From: Paramacrobiotus metropolitanus
Taxonomy: Eukaryota > Tardigrada > Eutardigrada > Parachela > Macrobiotidae
Direction of reading: 5' to 3'
Length of the DNA stretch: 64,000 nucleotides
Assembly: GCF_019649055.1 (NCBI RefSeq)
Contig: NW_026570448.1
Span: 1 to 64,000 of the forward strand
The position numbers were made by a program, and so were the translations under genes. Each line of letters begins with the position of its first letter. Position 1 is the stretch's first letter. Below the pieces are notes generated by a model. It saw nothing but the letters and a program-made list of their open reading frames with translations, made no database searches and was not told where the DNA came from. Below, in pieces: positions 34,801 through 46,175 of this stretch.

Positions 34801-37800
34801 ATGTGGCTGTATTATTCATTAAAAATTGTTTTAATAAGTAAAAAAAGTAACAACAAAATTAAAACTGGAAGAATATGAAAAATATTAATAAGGTACGTCT
34901 ACAGAATAATCCAATGCACAGGCTGTCCCAGTACCGACTGCGACCGCATGACATTTTGCGTTAATCGTCGATTTCGACGTCGCCGGCTACCGTGACATTC
35001 GATAGCGACGAAGCCATTGCAAAGTCAGATTTAATAAAACCGCTCGCATAAATTGAATGAAAAAATTTTAAAAAATTATTAATTTAATTTAGTCAAACAA
35101 CGTATTGCGTTTACAACACTGCAACAACACTTTCTACAGGACTGCGCACATTACGCCAAACAAATGTTTTGGCCGTAGTGGATTGATTGACTGTTATGTC
35201 GCTGGGTAAACAAAATAAATATCTCGTTATATTAATGTTCATCATATTGCTAGCCCATTTGTTACATTGTCTGCCAAAATTCTCGGATACTTATAATGCT
35301 TTTATTCTTTAACGTACTGGTGGACAGTATGTATGAAAGAACATGCAAATAAAAATTAGAAAATAAAACAGATTACTTCACATAGAAATGGGAGTAATAA
35401 ACATTGCAAAACTATAATCACAGGAAAATTAATAATGTTTTGGGTCTGGATTACTCCAAAGAAATAATCTGCGCGCCGGCCCCTATTTACTGCGAACTTT
35501 CCTTCGCGGTTCTGAAAGTGCACTTGAGTAAAATGTCGAAATTGCACGATAATTGACGGGCAAAATAGATTATCTCATTTTGTTATTACTATTAAAATTA
35601 ATTCAACTTACCATTCAAAAAAATATTCACGATTAAAAAAAAACAACAGTAATGCTCACGGGAACTGCTTAAATTAGACTGGCAGTTGCCTTGATTTTTT
35701 TTGCGGAAGGACAAAAGTAAAGACCATGCAGATTCTGAATGTTATCACACTGCTGCCTGGACGATAATGTTGCCGGAAGTGCTGCAATCTAAAATGAATT
35801 CCGGCTGTTCGAAATTAAAGAAAACGGCCATTTGAATTCCGAGTAATCGGAATTATAATTGCCTTTTTCCAATTGCGAGTACTCGGAATTCAGATGGTAC
35901 CGGTTTAATTTACGATTACTTGAAATTCAAATTACGGTATTTAAATTCCGAGTATTTGGAATTCAAATACAGACCATTTAAATTTCAAATACTCGGAATT
36001 CAGAGTAACTTGGTTCAGATTCCGAATACAGGCATTGCACATTTTTAGAGACTTTAATTAAGCATTATTTCTGGTTTTCATGCCTGGAATGTAAGTACGC
36101 GACGTTGTGTTCTTTTCCCACTTCTCCACTCTGTAATTTGCTACTGCGCGACTTTATGAAATGGTGCCATTCGTTTAATTAAAAGTTATACTGAAACTCG
36201 CTTGGTGCAGATGCTCGTTTTTGTGTTTTGTCGACCGGACAGTGATGTATCCTGACGTTGCGTATGTCCAATCTGAACGGGATGTCTGTTCTTGTGAAAT
36301 ATTGAAAACAATAATAATAACAATGATCCTGCATTAGTGCAAATATTTTCAAGATCATTTTAGTCGGAAAAATACAATTTATCGCACAAATATCTGCGGT
36401 AGTGCGCTGATGAACACATAAGAAATAACTGTACTTCTAACGACTGACCAAGTGCAGACATTTATTTTTTTCATATTCAGTAAAATATGGTTGTCATGTG
36501 ATTAATTTGTTCACTGGACTTCTTATAAGTGTCTCCACCCACAGCTGATAGCGCTATGCGTATAGACTGGTATGCGTAAACATTATTTTGAGTCCAGTAC
36601 GCACAGTTGTGTACGCGCGGGAACTCAGTACTCCGTTGTCGGCTCATTTGAGCACGTTTACTGATAAGAAATACACGAATCAGAGAATCGCGCTGAATCA
36701 TAGATCCACGTGCTCGGACAAAGCAAAGCCGACCACATGCAATTATGCACATGAGCTGCACACGCTGGTGTAAGTCGGGTGTCACTTTCATTGACATCGG
36801 TCCAGTTGTGTGAGGTTCTTAATGAAAGTGTAGGAAATTAACGCATTCGCAAATTTTACAATGCCGTACGCGTGGAGTGCATTTTTTTTCTAAATTTCTA
36901 CTGATTGTACACAATGGCATCTGAATCTCAAGAGAGCGCAGGCGGCAGTGAGGTTTTGCGCGGCAGAAAGCAAATCTGGCAACAAACTGGGAGATTTGAG
37001 AACGCATATGGTCGCGGAACGGTCAAGGTCAACGTTGGAAAACGAAATTGGGCGGTACAAAGCCGCCAGTTACCCGGAATTTACTGAACAGAGCGATGCT
37101 GTACGTTTTTGGAAGTCATCACATGGCAAGGGCTTTGAAAAGCTGTCGAAAATTGCTGCTGCCGTTTTAGGTGGGTAAAATATATAACACTCTGAAGCAA
37201 ATAGTAATGTCATACAAGAAAACAAATCAAGCAATTAAGCAGTAAGAAATCTTAGCTGCCTAAGTACATTCTATGTTTATTCGTTACAAATTTACGTAAT
37301 ATTTCTGCAAGAGATAAACACAACAGGTGACAACACCATTGAAAACTTTCATTCAGTTCACTACCCTTTCACCCGTTCACAATTTCATTTTTACGTTTGA
37401 AACTGAGCAGAAGTGAGACAGAAAGTATTAGCCATTTATTTTCCACACCAGCCTTGCGAAGCTGAAAAATATTACCTAATAAAATTGCGTACCATTATAC
37501 ATACCGTAATTATCGAATTTGTGGCCCTGGGGTACAAATAGTTCAAAGGTCATGGTCGCGGGGGTTATTTCGGGGCGGGTGGCATTAATTCTCATACGGC
37601 ATGTTTATGAAGGAAATATTATATGTGTTTCAAATAGCTGCGCGTCGTTTCCAAATGAAACTGAACATAAAGCTCACGGTATAAGCAACTAGTGCAACTA
37701 CACAACTTTGGGGGCATCATTTGGTAGCTTATTTCTACCTATACTAGTGTTTGCTAACAAACACCACATAACGTTTATGTTCGCACAGAATTACCCTTAA

Positions 37801-40800
37801 GTTATACCAACTGTATGAAAACAAAAATTGAGGTATACCTATCTTTTTGCAGCACTTGAGATTTATTAACCCCCCCAGAAGCGCATTTTCAAGGGTGTTC
37901 TGATTTATTAAACACAACCGAGCAGCGGCGCTTTTTGTTCGAGAGGGACTGTTTATTACGAACGAAGCCGAATTACTTTACATATTGAGTTCATGGTTTC
38001 GGTGTCCATAACCTGATTGTAAAAACAACAGAAATGGCAGTTTTCGTACTATCTTTAAGGTAGCGGCGTCATTTTGTAACATGTTCACAGAAAGTGAATC
38101 GAAAACGTTTTAACACACAGCTGTGGCGTAAATTGAGTAACCAGTTGACGTAAATCGCTTAGTACTTGCCAAACAAACAATTAACGTGAGGATAAGTGAG
38201 GAAAAGATTGTACACGGAACGAAAGATACTGTCGAAAGTACTTGGTGCAAGGTGCTGTGAGAGGTTGTGAAGCGAGTGTAAGATTGTGAAAGGCGTAAAC
38301 GGAGTGTCAACAAAAAATTATAGAGGTACCGTATGCTTGTGTACAAGTGCAAACACGTAACTGTAGTAAACCAAAAAGACTAAGTTATTATAAATTTAAA
38401 TTGGTGAGGCCATTTTCACAAAGATTTTAAAATGCAGGTGGAGTTGCTACCAGCACATCAACTGAACAGCTGTTCTCGGTTTCCGGTTTCCAGACTGTTG
38501 GACGGAGAAATAGACTTGGCGGGCACCGATTGGAAGTAGAAACGCTACTGAACAAGAACTTGTCTTTCACGAAGATTCTGTGTGAAATTTCAGTTTTAGA
38601 TTAACACCATTAAGGCGTCAACTAGATTCACCCGGCAGCCTAAGTAGCTCACGGCAGCCTAAGTAGCTCAGCCTAAGTAGCTCAGTATGAAAATGCCTGT
38701 ACTTGTTCTTAAGTTTTTTGCACATTTATTTAGCGTTGAGTTTTACTGATAAAAGTCGGCAGAATTCGCAGCGGCTCTCGTGCTAAGTTACAGCCCTAAG
38801 AAAGAATCTTATAAAATCTCACAGTCCAAATTGACAATAAAAGCGATCGTAACTGCCGTGCATTTGCTAATAATATAGACTACAAGTACAGACTACATTG
38901 TTTCAACTACAGACTACAGTAAAAGGCTACTGTTATAATAATTTTAGGCTTTAATTTGCGTCTTAAGTATTAATTTGGTGCCGCAGAAACGTATAGTCGT
39001 CGTACAGGTCGTCGTGAATTATCTTAATAAATGGTATTTTAATAAAAGGCAAGCTTAAATTGCGAGCACTTGCGTTCGTAAATACCGCAATTTAATTTCG
39101 AATAATTGGAGTTCGAATTTGAGGCATTTTGAATTCCGAGTAATCGAAATTCAAATTTACATATTATAAATTTCGAATACTGTAATTGGAAATCAAAGAA
39201 ATTTTTATTAGATTACTCGGAATTGGAAATACCCGAATTTGAATTCCGATTACTCGGAATTGATATCGAAATTCTTTCGCGTGCAATTTCGAGCACTTCC
39301 GGCAACACTACTGGACGACATTAAACATCTCTCGGCGCCACCACTCTACGATTCTCACAATATTCGACAAGCGGTATGAGATAGACAGACTTGTACGAAA
39401 ATTTAACGAACGGCTATTTATACGAAAAGTTAAAAACAAACGAGCAACCATTTTGGAAAAAAAGGCGGTGTGGAAAGCAAATATCCTGAAGAACAGCAAA
39501 GATTTTTCGAAGCTGCCAAAACACTAAATTATCTTTTCGTTTCTATTTCAAAGACTCGTAGTAGGCTTTCCTGAAAAGCATCATAAAAACATTTCTAAGG
39601 AAAAATCCGTATAATAAATTATATAAAAAACATTTTAAGATAAAAAAAAATTCTTCAAACATTAAATCGTCCATAAATGACTATCAGTTGTACTAAAAAC
39701 GAAGGATAAATTAGAAAGAAGCCAATCTACGCAAGGCTAACCTTAAGCCGAATATTCAACATTTCACCCCAAAAGAATCATACTTGTGCAGGACGGTCTC
39801 GTTCATCTGGTCGCGCGCAGAGGGATTGGCGCCGTACTCCAGCAGCAGCCGCAGCGTCTCCCGCGACAACTTCTCCGCGGACTCCATCAACGGTGTGCGC
39901 ATATTCTGGTCCAGGGGGTCCACGTGCACCCGCGGGTATTTTTCTAAGAGGAGACTCAACGCCCGCAGATCGCCGCCGCGCGCCGCCACGTGCAGAGCGG
40001 TCTTCATGTCCGCGTCGCGATTCAGCGGCTCCGCGCCGTGTTCCATCAGCAGCTCCATGCTGGCGTAGTCACGGGCCCGCACCGCGTTCAATAAGGGGGT
40101 ATCGCGGGTGGGCTCCGTCAGGCCGGTGTTGGCCCGGCAGAGGCGCAACAGGCACACCAGCAGGACGAATTTCTTTCCTGCAGATTTAAAAATAAATCAA
40201 ATTAAAAACCTTGGACATGAATATCATTCTTGAAATAACAATAATATTTTTTTATTTATTTTTTATTCTCAGGGTTGTTTCTGATATCTGATGTAGTATC
40301 CGGACGAATTTCTTTCCTCGCAGCTTCACGGCGCAATACAGTCAGGCATCGACAGAAATAATCAGCAATTTCAGTGTTCCAATACTGCATGGTGTCGCCG
40401 CTATTTAATTTAAAATTTGCGCTACATCAGGCATATTTCTTTAGGCATAAATATGTTTACGTAAGTATGTTTACAAATTAAAAGCAGCCAAATACGAGTA
40501 TGTACTGTATATTAATTTTACGTGAATATATACAACTAGCACTAGTACATCAACCGAACTACGCGGCAACCAAATGTAAGTTATGTAACACCGTGGACTG
40601 TGGTGACATCGTAGTGTGGTGGCACAATAGTGATTCGTATTACTCACACGTGTGCAGCGTTCTATGGTCGAAACATTACTCTAGAAAACTAAAACAGGAA
40701 AAACAATGAATTTTAAAAAAAAAGATTTCGTTAAATTAAAAATCCATTTGCAAGCTTCAAAATTTAAAATGTACTTCTATGGAATCGGCATACTCTGGCT

Positions 40801-43094
40801 TCCCTGTTCGTGTCCAAAACAGTAACAGAGTTACGAAACTGCGAAAATATAAATTTAAAAAAAATAAACAGATAAAAATTATAAAATGCAAAACAATTTA
40901 CGCCGGCTGATCCTGGTATTCCTGTGTGGTGTTCAATAAAAGCAATAAAATTATGAAATTCAAAAAATAATAATTCAAAAAAAGATAAAAGACAAATAAA
41001 TGAATAAAAATATAAAATACAAAAACATACGCCGGCTCACCGTGATCTTCGTGCTCTGTCTCCAGAAAAGTAATAAAAAATATAAAATTAAAAAATAAAA
41101 ATTCAAAAAGTGTGAAAGATATGTATTTAAATAAAAAAACTGCAAAATATAAAAATTATACGCCGGTTCACCCTGATCTTCCTGCTTGGTGTCCATAAAA
41201 GTACTAAAATAATAAAATAAAAAAAATATAAATTCAAAAAACATACAAGATGAATAAATAAAAAAATTATAAAATAAAAAAAATATACGCCGGCTCACCC
41301 TGGTCCTCCTGCTCGGTGTACACCCGTCCAGCCCAATCCCACAACGTGGCCGTCAGCTGCGGCACCGGCAACCCCACGGTGGCCCGCGCATCGATCACCA
41401 TCTTCAGAATCCGGCTCATCTCCCCGGCCTCCTCCCCGTCCCCCTCCTTATGGACCCGTGGTCGTTTCCCATTGACCAGCCGTCCTCCCATCCCCTCGCT
41501 GCTCTTCCACTCCCCCCGCCGCATCAGCTCCTCCACCCCGCCCAGGAAGCCCTCCATCCAGGCCACCGGCATGGCCTCGGGGGCGAAGACGTTGAAGTAG
41601 GCGCGCGCCTCGTCGGGGGTGCGGAAGGGCTGCACCTTGAGCGCCACCACCCGCTTGTCCACGGGCGGGGCGTGGTCAGGCGGGTCGTGGGCGGCGCGCG
41701 GGCGGAAGGTGATGCGGTCGTCGCGGTCGGCGCAGATGGTGAAGCGCTGCAGGAACTCGATGATCCACCATTCCACGTCGGCGAAGCAGGACAACGGGGT
41801 GTCGGGCGGGATGATGTACTCGCCGGTGGACGGCGCGAAGACTACGGGGATGATTAACCTATAAAGAATTCTTTTTTGGTAAAGAATTACAGCAGTTATT
41901 TATAAATTAGTATAATTTGAATATTTTTTTGAGCCGGTTATAATTCGGCGGGCCTAATGATCTGAATTTGCGCTGTTTAATTTTCAAACAAAAAATCGTT
42001 TGATCTCGGTTTCTTTTAAATTCCATTGATTCTCGGTTTATTTTAGTTTTAGAAACTGCTTAAAAATTTGGTTTCTCAGTTTAAGCACAAATTCTCTTGA
42101 TTTTCAGGTTTTTTATTCAAATCGATTTTAAATATTTTACATTAATTTCTAACATTTTTTAATCAATTTCAGCCTTCAACTAGTGAAAAAAATTAGAAAA
42201 TCCGAAAAAGCAGGCCAAAAAGAATCCGAAACAAGAAAGAATAAAACAACATACCGTGATAATAGAATCGGGAAAAGGTATACATATTATAGCGTAAGCA
42301 ATCATAGAAATGTCGACAGTCGACTCGCACCAGACAACATACATCCCCTTGCTTGGCACTGAGCCACTACACTACGTGTCGCACGCACAGCAGTGCGTCG
42401 TGGTGCAACGAAGCTTGACAAACTCAAATATTTAATTTAAGTACTAAAATTAACTGAATAATTAATTCATTACAATTTATTACCATTTTTATTAGCATAA
42501 ATACGTAATTCTTCCATTACCAGCAGAAAACCGTATTTACACCCGACCGAGCATGACTACTGCAGATGCTGAAGGAAATTAAAAAAATCTTAAAAATATT
42601 GAAGCAGGCTTGAACCTCTTAATGGAATTATACTGCGTTTTTCGCCTTGCTAAACCAACGACACATTCGACCTGTTTTTAACCGTCGAGCACGGATAAAT
42701 AAAAGCGTTACGTATCTTACCTGAAGACCCCATCGACCTTCTTCCCCCCGATAGTGGGGAACTTGGGACCCCCGCGTTTATGGAAACCGTTCTTCCCGGG
42801 GGGATGATTCGGGGGCGGCCCCCCGCCCTGGAGGAGCCCCTGGAGGATCCCCGGGAGGGGCAGATTCTCCGTGTCCCCGCAGGGACGACGTGTGCCATAG
42901 CGTCGGGTAACGCGCGGACGGTGGAGGCGCGGGGGGAGGGGGGTGGAGGGGGTGACGTCGCAGCGCTGGTTCAACGGCACCCAGATCCAGTAGCGCCCCG
43001 GGGGCCGCCCGGGGGCGCGCTCCATGCGCATGGCGTCGTAGTACACCGAGAAGACGGGCTCGTAGTCCGCCTCCGCGGAGGATGCATCCGACAT
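30960..43094 (-). CDS. Ankyrin / pre-SET / SET protein of the SUV39-EHMT type with degenerate active site, 7 exons, 768 aa
   Basis: Exons (minus): 42721-43094, 41299-41858, 39784-40177, 34371-34593, 33231-33604, 31660-31897 and 30960-31103. Phases agree at all six joins; an in-frame TAG precedes the ATG at 43094. Residues 1-311 match no domain I know. About residues 330-445 form ankyrin repeats (TPLLNAVRARDYASMELLMEHGA, TALHVAARGGDLRALSLLLE, TPLMESAE...LRLLLEYGANP). Residues 564-618 contain exactly nine cysteines in the CxC..C..CxC..C..CxC..C order of the Zn3Cys9 pre-SET. The SET part (GAFVSFLGGELV, YMLF, LLVDISRRANASRF) is recognisable but lacks key residues. Ankyrin plus pre-SET/SET is the EHMT (G9a/GLP) layout of histone H3K9 mono/dimethyltransferases in the nucleus. 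Methylation activity is doubtful here. Confidence 0.8.
32881..33275. repeat. Tandem duplication (about 182-bp period) copying the pre-SET exon end and donor
   Basis: The last about 45 bases of the pre-SET exon and its GTAAGGCC donor (33,227-33,275) recur nearly unchanged at 33,041-33,092 and partly at 32,881-32,911. CTCCATGGGCGGGGCC starts at 33,260, 33,076 and 32,895. The second copy has one codon change (TAC to TTC) and an intact donor. Confidence 0.85.
33231..33604 (-). other. Pre-SET exon: intact Zn3Cys9 cluster
   Basis: Cysteines at residues 564, 566, 571, 576, 578, 608, 612, 614 and 618 reproduce the nine zinc ligands of the SUV39 pre-SET domain. The AVFDARGRLLAS segment between the two halves fits the usual D-x-x-G-R-L connector. 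The exon ends TG|gtaagg. Confidence 0.8.
35800..36010. repeat. Left subterminal palindrome cluster of the hAT element
   Basis: At least five copies or half copies of CCGAGTAnTCGG / GAATTCCGAGTA in both orientations just inside the left end. Likely transposase-binding sites. Confidence 0.7.
36948..38604 (+). pseudogene. hAT transposase, C-terminal dimerisation domain only, 2 exons
   Basis: Exon A, about 36948-37170, ends ...FWKSSHGKGFEKLSKIAAAVLG with donor G|gtgggt. Exon B, 38438-38604, starts after aatgcag and reads ATSTSTEQLFSVSG ... RRNRL ... LLNKNLS to TAA. Joined in phase they give the hAT dimerisation signature (W-W-like K.., L-A-x-x-x-L, S-T-E-x-x-F-S-x-x-G, N-R-L). The N-terminal zinc finger and the catalytic DDE region are absent, so this copy cannot be autonomous. 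The 1,267-base gap may be a true intron or inserted DNA. Confidence 0.7.
38636..38686 (+). repeat. Tandem GCCTAAGTAGCTCA repeat
   Basis: Three adjacent copies of GCCTAAGTAGCTCA with short spacers, just downstream of the transposase stop codon inside the hAT element. Confidence 0.7.
39080..39290. repeat. Right subterminal palindrome cluster of the hAT element
   Basis: The same GAATTCCGAGTAATCG-type words in both orientations just inside the right end, mirroring the left cluster. Confidence 0.7.
40783..41320. repeat. Five tandem units of about 118-131 bp copying an exon end and its splice donor
   Basis: The word CGCCGGCTCACC (minus strand: end of exon 2 plus GTGAGCCGGCG donor) and the about 20 coding bases beside it recur at about 40,783 (degenerate), 40,901, 41,030, 41,161 and 41,288. 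Units are separated by A/T-only stretches. Only the 41,288 copy is the functional exon end in my gene model; the others lie downstream in intron 2. Confidence 0.85.
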
Positions 43095-45695
43095 GATTGG
43101 CAATCGCGCTGCGCACTCAGGATGCGACTATCAACAGCGTCCATGTAACATCGTCGTAAAATTTGAATACTTAGTACAGCACAGTTCCTGGTCCCGCGGG
43201 AGATACATCGGGGAATGGCGATTGGTGTGGTTGCAGTTTTATACAATATTTACAGATGCAGACTAGCATATGCAAAATTTAACAAAATATTAAGTAGTCA
43301 TTGGATAGTTTTGATTAGTGGCTACATGAAACTGAATGAAATAATATTTCGTACAACCTCTTATTTAGAAATGCTGTATGCAAAAATTCAAATGCAAATA
43401 TCCATTCCGTGTGAAATAGGTAACTGCCGCCCGTCGGCAGCGGCTCTGTGTGACATACACTGGCATTGAGCGGGAACGCTATTTAAATGGGGTTAAAGTT
43501 ATACTGTTAAATAAGTGTAATTTAACGCCGATTTTATCGACGCTCGTCCTTAATTGTATGGACAGTCTACAAAGTTTGTACTTTGTACTATGTACCATAC
43601 TATGTACGGACTTGTACAAGTACTTCCTATGTAGGTACTCATAGCAGCGCTTTTCCTAATATGTGACTATACATGAATTATAATAATAATTTGTTATCGA
43701 TATTATGCAAAATGACAAATAACAAATACTACATATCTGTGCTCACTTTGTCCCGGAAACTGAAAATCTCTGATTATCTGATTCTATTACAATATCATAA
43801 AATCATCAGAGATTTTTTGTTTCCGGGACACGTTATATTGTTTCCGGGACACGTTATATTGTTTCCGGGATTTTTTGTTTCCGGGACACGTTTTACTTCT
43901 CTACGTTATATCATATTATCGTTTTTTATAGGATTTGATTTTAACAATCCTGAGGTCGTAATTAATAAATGAGAGTGTAAAACTAGATTATATCGCATAA
44001 AGCTATATCACAGTGTAATTAATTATACCGTAAAAAGCTATACTTCTATGTTCTATCAGAATGTCTGTCTTTTTTACCATTTATCACTTACCCAGTACAG
44101 TTATGATCACTGGTGGAAAAATGCCACAAGAAAACGTGGAACTTCGGCGGAAGCACGTTTTCGCACATCAAACAAGTGGTTTCTTCAACTAACCGCCAAC
44201 ATCCATAAAAGCTGCTGCATTTCTGAAACTTCAACTGTACTGATCTTTTATTACAACCGCATCTCTTGAAAGATCGTTTGGAATCAAATCTTGACCAGAG
44301 CCATAATAAAATTCCACCGAGCCCACGCGCACATGCAGGTCGAGTTTCAAAATCTAAAATTGCCCCGAAGCGCCCCAAATGAGAACTGCTCAACAATAAA
44401 AGCCGGTTTGACCGTGACATTTTCGTAGCGTGTACGTACACTTGTACATGCGTACCCACGTACGATATGCATGCTGCACAGTGCATGTTCTATTGGCTTT
44501 TAAATTGAATTGATTTATTTTGAATTTTCTGTTTACCTTGACCGGATAACGTACAAAATGTACAAAATGACCCTACGTTCAAAATGTACACTTGTATCTT
44601 CGATTGCTATCTTTGTAGTGTTGTGCTCTTCGGATTCGTTGCTATTGCGATCTACATATACATACAAAAATTATATTGTTTTTTTTCCTTCCTTTTCATT
44701 AAATAATTTTCATACAACAACTTGCAAAATATACTCGTAATATATGTCGCATCGACTAAGCATCTAAAAATAAATACGGTACGTACCCATTCTAAATGAA
44801 GAGTACACCTGTTTAAGCGACAAAAATTATATAGTCTATATGCTAGCGCTACAGCCATTCTACGGCATATGTTTTCGCCACATCGTAGTTCAAAGTCTTC
44901 ACGAAATCTTATCAGTCTGTATGTCTGTGTGGCCATTGCACTACGATAGCTAGCTGAAAGCCTTAAAAAGAAACTGTTCTACCGTTTGTTTACTGTGCGT
45001 TTCGGCTATGCATTCTCTGTGTCCTTTTAAAAGTACTATTTATGTTTAATTTTATACAGTATATAATTTTATGTACAGTTAATTTAATTGATTTTTAACA
45101 GTATATACTTAATTTTTAATGATTAGCTGCAATTAAAGGACAAGCGTGCCGGGAAAAAACTTAGTACTTAAAGTTTATATCGGTGTGTACTGTACACACG
45201 GTTGTCTAAGGTTATGTCTCTATTTGGACAAGCAATTTACATTTTGGCTTGTACAGTATTTGGAGAAGCTTGTACATTTGGCTTCATAACGTCAAAAGTC
45301 TGTTTAGATATCATAGATATTCGCAATTAGAGTAGACTTGTAAAATGTTTAGATTGTAAAATGTTTAGATATCATAGATATGCGCAATTAGAGTATTTTA
45401 CAAACATTTTAATACTGTTTTTTTTGCTTATTCGTATTTATTAGGAATTTCATAACTTGGTAAAACTGTAAGTAAGCATACATTTCTGACCATACCATAC
45501 ATACGGTATGCATACCTATTTCATCGGACAAATTTTCTACGTTACTGGTTTAAGCAATCTGGTTAATGTTTCTTTCAGGTTTTATTGTTTTATTATTTTT
45601 CATTTTAAGTGAAATTATCTTTATTTTAGTGGTTTTCTTCGTCAAGAGTGTTTTTATTGTGAGTTGAGTTTTCGCTATTTTGTATTATCAGTGGA
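43095..45695. other. Spacer between SET gene start and UBASH3-like gene end
   Basis: AT-rich intergenic sequence that should contain the SET gene promoter near 43.1-43.3 kb; no clear TATA box was recognised. It holds the TTTCCGGGAC repeat/hairpin at 43,750-43,900 and an A-box-like motif at 44,931-44,946. Confidence 0.4.
43750..43900. repeat. Inverted plus tandem repeat built on TTTCCGGGACACG
   Basis: GTCCCGGAAACTGAAAATCT at about 43,751 is inverted at about 43,805-43,831 (AGATTTTTTGTTTCCGGGAC), giving an about 28-bp stem. Three more TTTCCGGGA copies follow in tandem. It looks like a small foldback element with reiterated ends. Confidence 0.65.
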
Positions 45696-46088
45696 ATGGC
45701 TTTTCCCATAAAACAGCAAAACAATCTTCCTTTGGAAGTGTCCGCCGAGATACTGGAAATTCAGCCAACGGCATCATTACAGCAACGTCTCATCCAAATT
45801 TGCGAATTTATTATCGGCAAAGTTTTATTAGATAAAATTTCATTCCAGCACCGGCCTTCACCGGAACAATTTTTCCAATTAAACCACATTAAAACTCTAT
45901 CCACCAGTAAAAAAACAAATCAACAAATTCCGCACTTTTCCACAACAGGCGTCTATCACAGTTTAAAGCACACACATTGGCCAGAAAAATGGAGAAATGC
46001 AAATTCCCGCACACCGATCATCCGGGGAATTATTTTCCATTTATTTTCCCATCCACATTTGAATCAGGAAGTATTCCCATTTATGTAG
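45696..46088 (+). CDS. Unrecognised 130-codon ORF facing the UBASH3-like gene
   Basis: The ATG has a fair context. The first 65 residues look protein-like (NNLPLEVSAEILEIQPTASLQ ...). The end runs into a tandem repeat shared with the 3' end of the UBASH3-like gene. No domain is recognised beyond a faint F-box-like LPLEV. It could be a short gene, an exon, or chance. Confidence 0.2.
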   Translation: MAFPIKQQNNLPLEVSAEILEIQPTASLQQRLIQICEFIIGKVLLDKISFQHRPSPEQFFQLNHIKTLSTSKKTNQQIPHFSTTGVYHSLKHTHWPEKWRNANSRTPIIRGIIFHLFSHPHLNQEVFPFM

Positions 46089-46175
46089 GAATTTATTCCG
46101 GAATTATTTCCCATTTATTTCGGAAATATTTTCCATTTATTTTCCATCCACATTTGAATCAGGAATTATTGATAT
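46031..46175. repeat. 95-bp tandem duplication over the UBASH3-like stop codon and 3' UTR
   Basis: CATTTGAATCAGGAA starts at 46,056 and 46,151. The unit includes the minus-strand last codons, the TGA stop and a GAAAATAAATGG that supplies AATAAA, so candidate poly(A) signals are duplicated. Confidence 0.75.

Larger units (their letters stand above)
35765..39310 (+). mobile_element. hAT-type DNA transposon, complete ends, in intron 3 of the SET gene
   Basis: The left end TAATGTTGCCGGAAGTGCT (35765-35783) and the reverse complement of the right end (39292-39310) match at 18 of 19 bases. The flanks carry an identical 8-bp target-site duplication CTGGACGA (35757-35764 and 39311-39318), the size made by hAT transposases. 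Subterminal regions are full of CCGAGTAnTCGG palindromes, as in many hAT elements. Inside, on the plus strand, is a piece of hAT transposase. The element is 3,546 bp long and antisense to the host gene. Confidence 0.9.

Noticed and set aside
36477-36797. 106-codon minus-strand ORF inside the hAT element
   Set aside because: No transposase motif; opposite strand to the recognised domain; probably chance.
40975-41298. 107-codon minus-strand ORF continuing exon 2 of the SET gene
   Set aside because: It only reads through the tandem donor repeats and A/T filler; the repeated QEDQGEPAY words come from duplication of the exon end.
41450-41857. 135-codon plus-strand ORF
   Set aside because: Antisense of SET-gene exon 2, which is fixed by phase on both sides.
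42780-43148. Plus-strand and alternative minus-strand ORFs over the first SET-gene exon
   Set aside because: Only the 42,721-43,094 minus frame has a start after an in-frame stop and a donor in phase with the next exon.
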